A stretch of DNA of 64,000 nt, taken from the NCBI GenBank assembly GCA_020073645.1, contig JAIQET010000013.1, forward strand, positions 1-64,000, written 5' to 3'. Both the position numbers and the translations under genes were made by a program. This DNA comes from Terriglobia bacterium. Its GTDB lineage: Bacteria > Acidobacteriota > Terriglobia > Terriglobales > Acidobacteriaceae. Numbering within the stretch: the stretch's first letter is position 1; the number at the start of each line of letters is the position of its first letter. The notes beneath the pieces were generated by a model that saw nothing but the letters and a program-made list of their open reading frames with translations, ran no database searches and was not told where the DNA came from. Below, in pieces: positions 58,267 through 64,000 of the stretch.

Positions 58267-60972
58267 ATGACAAGAGAATTATTTGTGTCTTCTACCCCGC
58301 ACGAAACCAGAGTGGGGCTAGTGGAAGACGATCAGTTAGCCGAAATTTACCTGGAACGTGAGAACGAGTACACCCTGGCAGGATCCATCTACAAGGGACG
58401 GGTCACCCGGGTGCTTCCCGGGATGCAGTCCGCCTTCGTTGACATCGGCTTGGAGCGCGATGCGTTCCTGTACGTTTCCGACTTCATGGAAGTAGAAGAA
58501 GGGGACGAAGTCGAAGAAGTGCCCACCAATCGCCCTGCTGCCCCAGAACCGAGACGCCAGGCGCCACCCCAGGCACAACCCCGGGCCGAGGGGCAGTCGT
58601 TTGTGATCGAGGGCCCGGACTTCCCCGAGGAAGCCGAAGCTGCGACCGAACAACCCGCACAGTCGGCTCCGCCGAACCCGGAGAGCCGCGAGGCGTCGAA
58701 CGATGGGGATCAGAGAGACAATCGCGGAGGCTGGCGCGGCCGCCGTCGTCGCCGCGGGCGCCGGGGGGAACGTTTTCCGGAATCGAAGTTTGCCCGGCCA
58801 TCTGCGGAAGCGCCGCGTGAGGCGCCGCGCAGCGAACGTTCCGAGCGCACGGAACGCAGCGACTATGGTCCGCCGCCCGGGTACCAGCCCATTCTTTTGC
58901 CGGGAGAGTCGATTTCCAAGTACCAGCGCCTGGCGCAGGCGCCGGCCGTTTCAGACGAGCGCCACCAGGAACCGTCCAGCCCGTCAAACGACCGCCAGGA
59001 CGTGCCTGGCCCAGTCGCCCAGACTTTTCCCGAGGACGAGCCTCTCTTCGCCTCTGCCGCTCCGGGAAGTCAAGAGCCGGAAGAGCGCCGTGAAGAGCAG
59101 CGTGCCGAAGCGCACAGCGAGACTGCGGAAGAGGCGTGGGACCGGGAGCAGAAGCGGTTGCACCAGATGAACGTAGCGGCAGTTTTTGGCGGGGAGGTAG
59201 CCGAAGAAGAGGACATCGAGGCAGATGACAAGCTAGCTTCTGAACCCGAGCATTCAGACCAGGCCCCGACCGCTTCTTCTGCGGGCACGCTTGAGGAAGA
59301 AGAGATTGATGACGAGGAAGCCGATCTCGCCCATTACGTAGAAGATATCGAGGAAGACTCTGCCTTCGAAGAGCTCGAAGAAGAAACCCGCGCCGCAGAG
59401 GATTACCGGGAACATGGCGGCCAGGAAATCGCCGCCTCGGGAGAACCGGTCGGCGAAGCGCAGGCGGCCAGCGCAGATGCGCTTTCCGCGGAAGCCACCG
59501 AGACCGAAGAAGTGGTCGACGAAGCGGCTGAAGAAGCTGCCGCCGAGGAGGAAGAGGAAGCCGAACTCGAGGAGGCCCAGGCCGAGGCTGAAGCCATTCT
59601 CGATGCCGAAGCTCGGGGCGACGGGACGGTAGATGCCCGCGCGGAAGTCCGCGCTCCCGCGGGCACGGCGGCTTACACCCAACGCGCGGCGCGTCCGGCG
59701 TTCGATCGCCGCGGCCGCGGCCGGCGCGGCGGAGGACGTCGTTTCCCGCGTCGCCGGGAACCGCAGCAGATTCCACAGATCACCGACTTGCTGAAGGAAG
59801 GCCAGGAAATCCTGGTGCAGATCGCCAAGGAGCCGATTGGCAAAAAGGGCGCGCGCATCACCAGCCACATCGCGCTGCCCGGCCGCTTCCTGGTGTACAT
59901 GCCAACCGTGAACCACACCGGCGTGTCGCGCAAGATCGCGTCGGAAGAGGAACGCCAGCGGCTGAAGCGCATCATCCAGAGTGAGCGCGAAAACGGGCAC
60001 GGCGGCTTCATCGTGCGAACTGCGGCCCAGGGCGCCAACGAAGAAGAGTTGCGCGCCGACATCCGCTTCCTGAAGGGTCTGTGGATCGAAATCAAGAACC
60101 GCGCGGAGAGCGGCAAGGCCCCGGCGCTGATCTATCACGACCTGAACGTGGTCGAGCGCGTGCTTCGCGATCAGGTCACCTCCGACTTCTCCGCCATCTG
60201 GGTGGACACCGAACAGGAGTACGAGCGCATCCTGCGCTTTGCCAACCGCTTCCAGCCTGCGCTGGTGCGGAGAGTGAAGCTCTACACCAAAGAGACTCCG
60301 CTCTTCGAGCAGTTCGGATTGAAGGAGGAAATTGACAAGGCGCTCAAGTCGAAAGTCTGGCTGAAGAGCGGTGGCTACATCGTGATCAACCAGACCGAGG
60401 CGCTGGTTGCGATTGACGTGAACACCGGCAAGTACGTGGGCAAGACGGCGCGGCTGGAAGACACGATCGTCAAGACCAACGTGGATGCCATCAAAGAGAT
60501 CGTGCGGCAGATTCGGCTGCGCGACCTGGGCGGCATCATCATCATCGACTTCATCGACATGGACGAGCGTCGCAACCGGCAGAAAGTGATGCAGGCGCTG
60601 GAAGAAGCCCTGCGCAGCGACCGTGCGCCCTCAAAGACCCTGCAGTTTAACGACTTCGGGCTGGTGGCGATCACCCGTAAACGGGTGAAGCAGTCGCTCG
60701 AGCGCACGATTGGATCCCCTTGTCCGTACTGCCAGTCCACGGGATTCGTGAAGTCAGTCAACACGGTGTGCAACGAGATTTACCTGGAGATGCGCAAGAT
60801 CGCCAAGCACCTGGAACATGCCGACGTCATGTTGCGGGTGAATCCCGAAGTGGCCAAGACGCTGAAGGGCAACAACGGCCGCGCGCTGACCGAGATGGAA
60901 GAACTGACCAAGCGCACGGTGATCGTGAAGAGCGATCCGGCCCTGCACCAGGAGCAGTTCGACATCACATAA
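58267..60972 (+). CDS. rng: ribonuclease E/G with a 420-residue insertion in its S1 domain
   Basis: This 901-residue endoribonuclease processes and degrades RNA from 5'-monophosphate ends. The S1 domain opens at about 36-78 (SIYKGRVTRVLPGMQSAFVD, FLYVSDFM) and resumes at about 500 (ITDLLKEGQEILVQIAKEP). The intervening 420 residues are low-complexity: Arg/Gly-rich clusters at both ends and a strongly acidic Glu-rich middle. The 5' sensor follows. The catalytic DNase I-like site is ALVAIDVNTGKYVG (about 712) and IIIDFIDMDE (about 756), and the zinc link is CPYC at about 818. There is no C-terminal scaffold like that of E. coli RNase E. A terminator follows. Confidence 0.93.
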   Translation: MTRELFVSSTPHETRVGLVEDDQLAEIYLERENEYTLAGSIYKGRVTRVLPGMQSAFVDIGLERDAFLYVSDFMEVEEGDEVEEVPTNRPAAPEPRRQAPPQAQPRAEGQSFVIEGPDFPEEAEAATEQPAQSAPPNPESREASNDGDQRDNRGGWRGRRRRRGRRGERFPESKFARPSAEAPREAPRSERSERTERSDYGPPPGYQPILLPGESISKYQRLAQAPAVSDERHQEPSSPSNDRQDVPGPVAQTFPEDEPLFASAAPGSQEPEERREEQRAEAHSETAEEAWDREQKRLHQMNVAAVFGGEVAEEEDIEADDKLASEPEHSDQAPTASSAGTLEEEEIDDEEADLAHYVEDIEEDSAFEELEEETRAAEDYREHGGQEIAASGEPVGEAQAASADALSAEATETEEVVDEAAEEAAAEEEEEAELEEAQAEAEAILDAEARGDGTVDARAEVRAPAGTAAYTQRAARPAFDRRGRGRRGGGRRFPRRREPQQIPQITDLLKEGQEILVQIAKEPIGKKGARITSHIALPGRFLVYMPTVNHTGVSRKIASEEERQRLKRIIQSERENGHGGFIVRTAAQGANEEELRADIRFLKGLWIEIKNRAESGKAPALIYHDLNVVERVLRDQVTSDFSAIWVDTEQEYERILRFANRFQPALVRRVKLYTKETPLFEQFGLKEEIDKALKSKVWLKSGGYIVINQTEALVAIDVNTGKYVGKTARLEDTIVKTNVDAIKEIVRQIRLRDLGGIIIIDFIDMDERRNRQKVMQALEEALRSDRAPSKTLQFNDFGLVAITRKRVKQSLERTIGSPCPYCQSTGFVKSVNTVCNEIYLEMRKIAKHLEHADVMLRVNPEVAKTLKGNNGRALTEMEELTKRTVIVKSDPALHQEQFDIT

Positions 60973-61000
60973 TTGGCATGGATGGTGTGGGGACAGATTG

Positions 61001-61027
61001 TGTGGGGACGGGTCTCCGACCCGTCCC
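61001..61027. repeat. palindrome related to family C, copy C4
   Basis: GGGGACGGGT pairs with ACCCGTCCC around TCTCCG. It precedes the rng terminator. Confidence 0.55.
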
Positions 61028-61028
61028 G

Positions 61029-61055
61029 GCCGGGCGAAAAGCCCGGCATTTTTTT
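61029..61055 (+). terminator. rho-independent terminator of the cell-shape operon
   Basis: GCCGGGC pairs with GCCCGGC (61029-61035 with 61041-61047) around a GAAAA loop and is followed by ATTTTTTT. It lies 56 bases after the rng stop. Confidence 0.9.
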
Positions 61056-61160
61056 CTAGCAGGCTGCGGGAAAAGCCGCTTTTGAGTTGCGGAGCAATTC
61101 AGCCCTGCCGATGAGCGCATCCCACCGGTGTCTGGTTTTCGTTTTTCCGCAGTCTCCTAG
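61056..61160. mobile_element. 105-base MITE-like inverted-repeat element
   Basis: CTAGCAGGCTGCGGGAAAA at 61056-61074 is matched by the inverse of 61142-61160 (16 of 19 positions). Both ends carry CTAG, a palindrome that could be the target site. The right end supplies the TAG stop of the next gene on the minus strand. No transposase is inside. Confidence 0.55.
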
Positions 61161-62659
61161 GAGTGGGACGCCCAGTCGCGCGCCAGCATGCGCTCCACTA
61201 AATCTGATCGATCCCGCAGTTTTTCCAGAGAGGTCTTGATGGCTTCGGCTTGCTCGGAACAGCCTTGCTCGTTTGCCAGGGCAACCAGCCGTTGCGCATT
61301 TTCCGACTGAGTGGCGGTGATCTGGAGAAGGACGAGCAGCGAGTTCGCGTGGAGCTTGCAGAGAGAAATGAGGTTCTCGTCGCGCTTGAGTTCCTCCAGT
61401 TCCGTGGTGATGCGCGCCACCAGCGCCACCAGGCGCAGCAGCAGACGAGCCACGTCGGCGCGCAGACTGTTCTCCTCCAGGTAGTCGGCGCAGTAGGCGC
61501 TGGCCTCCGCAGGAGTCAAGGTCAGATTGAAAAAGCGCATGGGCACGACCTGGCGGAACTTGGGATCGGCCACGCGCACGAAGACGCGAATGGATTCCTC
61601 GACCTTGCGAAGCTTGGTCTCTTCGACCCTGGTCTCCTGCGGGGTAACCGCGGCCCGCATGGCCTGGAGGTCAAACACCGGAGGCCGGGCCGTAGCGGGT
61701 GCGCTGGCAGCCACTCTGCCGCTTGCCGCCGCAGCTGCGGTCATCGCCATCGGACGCAGCGCGCGACCCATGGGCGGCTGACGCTCCAGGGTTCGTTTGA
61801 GCTGGGAAACACGGCGAAATTTCTCTAGAGCTGTGCTGTAGTCAATCTTCAATAGTTCAGCGTCTTCCATGGCGGCCACGTGTTCCACGGTGACATCTAC
61901 ACCATCCACCGTGCCCAGAATGCTCCCACCCTGCTCCTGCAACTCTTGCGCAAAGCTTCTGATTTCGGCGGTGGCCGCGTGGAACAGCGTGTCGAACTTC
62001 CTGCCGAATGCGGCATTGTAGGGCGCGACCGTGGCCAGAACTCCGGGGTGATAAAACGACTCATCCAGAGACCGCTTCAGTTCGCGTACCCGCGGAATGA
62101 TGCCGGAGTCGAGCAGGGCGTTGAGATCCTGGAAGCTCTGCGCCTCTTCACGCAACGAATCAAAGCGGTGGAGCAGTTGGACGTCCTCTTCGGTAAGCGC
62201 GGGCGCGTCGCTGTCGGCCAGGATCTCAAGCAGCGCGATCTCAAAAGGGGGAAGTGGTATGGAACCGTCGAGCCCGTAGCCACGGCGCTCCCACTGCCCG
62301 GGTACTCGGGGATGGCGGTAGAGAAAGGTCGCTACCAAATCGGTTTTATCGCGATTGGCGTCGCTGAGGTCCTTCTTGCGAACCAGATAGCGCAGCAAGG
62401 ACTCGGCAATTTCGGGATCGGTATCGGAGGTTAGCCCACGCCGCATCATGGCAGGCGTCGTGGCCATGTCGAGCAACCGCAGCCAGCGCCGCATTCTGGC
62501 CAGAGTGTCATACGCGTCGCCGTCACTCTGCTGCAGTGAAATCGCTTCCAGCCCCTGCGGAACCGGGAGTTCTCCCTGGACGTAGTCCTGCAGGAGCTTC
62601 TCACTGAAGCCCTGTACCGTGGCAAGGATGGCCAGGTCCCACTTCGGATCTTCCGCCAC
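61157..62659 (-). CDS. large helical protein of unknown function
   Basis: This 500-residue soluble, predominantly alpha-helical protein has no membrane segment or signal peptide. I fix the start at the GTG at 62659 because AGGAG lies five bases upstream; the longer frame has no such site. An Ala-rich linker around 320-345 separates two helical halves. The second half contains RLLLRLVALVARITTELEELKRDE. No catalytic motif recognised. The stop lies in the MITE-like element. Function cannot be proposed from the neighbours. Confidence 0.7.
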   Translation of the reverse strand: MAEDPKWDLAILATVQGFSEKLLQDYVQGELPVPQGLEAISLQQSDGDAYDTLARMRRWLRLLDMATTPAMMRRGLTSDTDPEIAESLLRYLVRKKDLSDANRDKTDLVATFLYRHPRVPGQWERRGYGLDGSIPLPPFEIALLEILADSDAPALTEEDVQLLHRFDSLREEAQSFQDLNALLDSGIIPRVRELKRSLDESFYHPGVLATVAPYNAAFGRKFDTLFHAATAEIRSFAQELQEQGGSILGTVDGVDVTVEHVAAMEDAELLKIDYSTALEKFRRVSQLKRTLERQPPMGRALRPMAMTAAAAASGRVAASAPATARPPVFDLQAMRAAVTPQETRVEETKLRKVEESIRVFVRVADPKFRQVVPMRFFNLTLTPAEASAYCADYLEENSLRADVARLLLRLVALVARITTELEELKRDENLISLCKLHANSLLVLLQITATQSENAQRLVALANEQGCSEQAEAIKTSLEKLRDRSDLVERMLARDWASHS

Positions 62660-62819
62660 GCTGACTCCTGCAGACCCCTCCCTCCGGAAGCCTGGATATA
62701 GGAGGTAAGAGCGGTAATCCAGTAAAACTAACACGGCTGGCGCTCAGGCGTGTTCGCTACTGTGGTTACTAAAGTGATCGGCTAACGAGGAATCGGGGCC
62801 CTGCGCCTCGGAGTTGATC

Positions 62820-62843
62820 GTGGCCGGCGGGACGCCGGCGCTA
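62820..62843. repeat. palindromic repeat family B, copy B4
   Basis: GCCGGCGGGACGCCGGCGCT with the CTA that forms the TAG stop of the oxidoreductase gene. Confidence 0.75.
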
Positions 62844-64000
62844 CTTCTTCAGATCTTTCAGTATTTCGCGGGCGGCATTGGCGCCGGAGCCTCCGGTTAA
62901 GCCAGCGCCGGGATGCGTGCCCGAGCCGCACAGGTACAAATTTCGAATCGGGGTGCGGTAGCGTGCCCAGTCGAGCAGCGGACGCATGGTGAAGAACTGG
63001 TCGAGGGCGAGTTCACCGTGGAAGATATGGCCTCCAGTGAGCCCATAGGTGTCTTCCAGATCCTGTGGAGTGATGATCTGGTGGGTCAGGATCAGTTCGG
63101 GCAGGTTGGGCGCGTACTGCGCGATGGTCTTGACTACGGTGTCGCCTAACGCCACGCGCTGGCTCTCCCAATCACTGTTCTTCAGCTTGAAGGGCGCGTA
63201 CTGCACGTAAATGGACATGACGTGCTTGCCCGGAGGCGCCAGCGAGGGATCGGTCAACGAGGGGATGGCGATGTCCAGATACGGCTGGCGCGAAAAGTTG
63301 CCATACTTGGATTCGTCGAAGGCGCGCTCGAGGTAGTCAATCTCTGGGCCGATGTGAATGCGGCCGCTCAGCGCGTCGGTGCTTCCGTTCAGCGCAGTGA
63401 ACCGGGGCAGACCGGAAAGCGCCAGGTTGACCTTGGCCACCGTGCCCGGCGTGCGGTAATGCTGGAGCTTCATGACGAAATCAGGCGTGAGGTGGATGGG
63501 ATCGACCAGCTTGAGCAGGGTGCGCTTGGGATCGGCGTTGGAGATGATGGCCTTGGCGCTGATTTCTTCGCCGGTGGAGAGCACGACACTGGTGGCGGCG
63601 CCGTCCTTCACACGGACTTCAATCACTTCGGCGCTGGAGCGGATTTCGGCACCGGCCTGCTTGGCGGCGGCGGCCATGGCTTGCGTCACCGAGCCGATTC
63701 CGCCGGCAGCGAAGAAGGCTGAGCCCGCAGGATGCTCGTCGCCGGCAGCGCGGATGAGAAGAACCAGGCTGCTGCCGGCGGACCACGGTCCGAAGAACGT
63801 GCCGAAAATACCGCGCGCGGCGATGGTGGCGCGCAGCAGTTCAGTCTCGAAGAATTCCGCGACCAGATCGGCAACCGCCATGGGGCCCCAGCGCAGCAGG
63901 CGGTACATATCTTTCTTGCCCAGCTTGCGAATGGCGCGCCCGGTCTGGAGCATGCCCCAGAGGTCGCCTTTGCTGGGGTTATCGATATTTGGGGGGACAA
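62841..64000 (-). CDS. FAD-dependent phytoene-desaturase-like oxidoreductase (5' end outside the window)
   Basis: The frame is open to the window edge, so the N-terminal FAD-binding Rossmann motif lies outside; at least 386 residues are present. The segments AAGGIGSVTQAMAAAAKQAG and KAIISNADPKRTLLKLV, and the C-terminal NLYLCGSGTHPGAGLTGGSG (FAD-contacting), identify a phytoene-dehydrogenase/PYROXD2-like flavoprotein. Its reaction is not known. The stop codon lies in family B repeat B4. Confidence 0.88.
   Translation of the reverse strand, partial: VPPNIDNPSKGDLWGMLQTGRAIRKLGKKDMYRLLRWGPMAVADLVAEFFETELLRATIAARGIFGTFFGPWSAGSSLVLLIRAAGDEHPAGSAFFAAGGIGSVTQAMAAAAKQAGAEIRSSAEVIEVRVKDGAATSVVLSTGEEISAKAIISNADPKRTLLKLVDPIHLTPDFVMKLQHYRTPGTVAKVNLALSGLPRFTALNGSTDALSGRIHIGPEIDYLERAFDESKYGNFSRQPYLDIAIPSLTDPSLAPPGKHVMSIYVQYAPFKLKNSDWESQRVALGDTVVKTIAQYAPNLPELILTHQIITPQDLEDTYGLTGGHIFHGELALDQFFTMRPLLDWARYRTPIRNLYLCGSGTHPGAGLTGGSGANAAREILKDLKK

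Overview
The window is about 60% GC and protein-dense. Gene content points to a soil-type member of the Acidobacteriota. It has a mreB-mreC-mreD-mrdA-rodA-rng block, a leucine/propionate catabolic cluster with a split methylmalonyl-CoA mutase, and a very large secreted phosphoesterase with a VCBS propeller. It also carries many short palindromic intergenic repeats of the kind common in that phylum. This assignment is inference, because there is no rRNA or tRNA gene in the window.

Layout. Positions 1-3.6 kb hold a lone TPP-binding decarboxylase subunit and two convergent MFS transporters. Positions 3.6-8.8 kb hold a PpiD/SurA-like periplasmic foldase, 4-alpha-glucanotransferase, a zinc-ribbon/XRE regulator and an HD hydrolase. 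A lower-GC YaaC-like gene follows at 8.8-10 kb. Positions 10-22.2 kb are mostly minus strand: histidine ammonia-lyase, a YbgC thioesterase, methylglutaconyl-CoA hydratase, HMG-CoA lyase, a carboxylase beta subunit, a second enoyl-CoA hydratase, and the B12-binding and catalytic chains of methylmalonyl-CoA mutase. Together these form a route from leucine, odd-chain and branched acyl-CoAs to acetyl-CoA and succinyl-CoA. Embedded among them are a GIY-YIG nuclease cassette, a DNA glycosylase, a sulfotransferase and a secreted orphan. Positions 22.3-27.7 kb hold a frameshifted tRNA-binding protein, a glycosyltransferase, cysE-cysK and a TolC protein. Positions 28-44 kb hold truA, two aldehyde dehydrogenases, a DinB-like protein, a LeuA-like synthase, an M20 peptidase coupled to a YtcJ amidohydrolase, a DMT exporter, a DegQ protease, a peptidoglycan-binding protein, a CpsB phosphatase, an AbrB/PIN toxin-antitoxin pair and an aminotransferase. 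Positions 44-50.6 kb hold the giant phosphoesterase, a MerR-regulated His-rich secreted protein and a FecR-domain protein. Positions 50.8-61 kb are the cell-shape operon ending in a ribonuclease E/G with an unusual 420-residue insertion. Positions 61-64 kb hold an orphan helical protein and the 3' part of a phytoene-desaturase-like oxidoreductase.

The most unusual signal is non-coding. Many intergenic gaps are filled by arrays of a 7-, 8- or 9-base word, with the word different at each locus. At several loci a second array of the reverse-complement word follows, so the element folds into a hairpin. Three further palindrome families (called A, B and C here) are scattered through the window. 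They overlap stop codons, code for a peptide inside HutH, erase the stop of a GIY-YIG gene, and bracket that gene as inverted copies.
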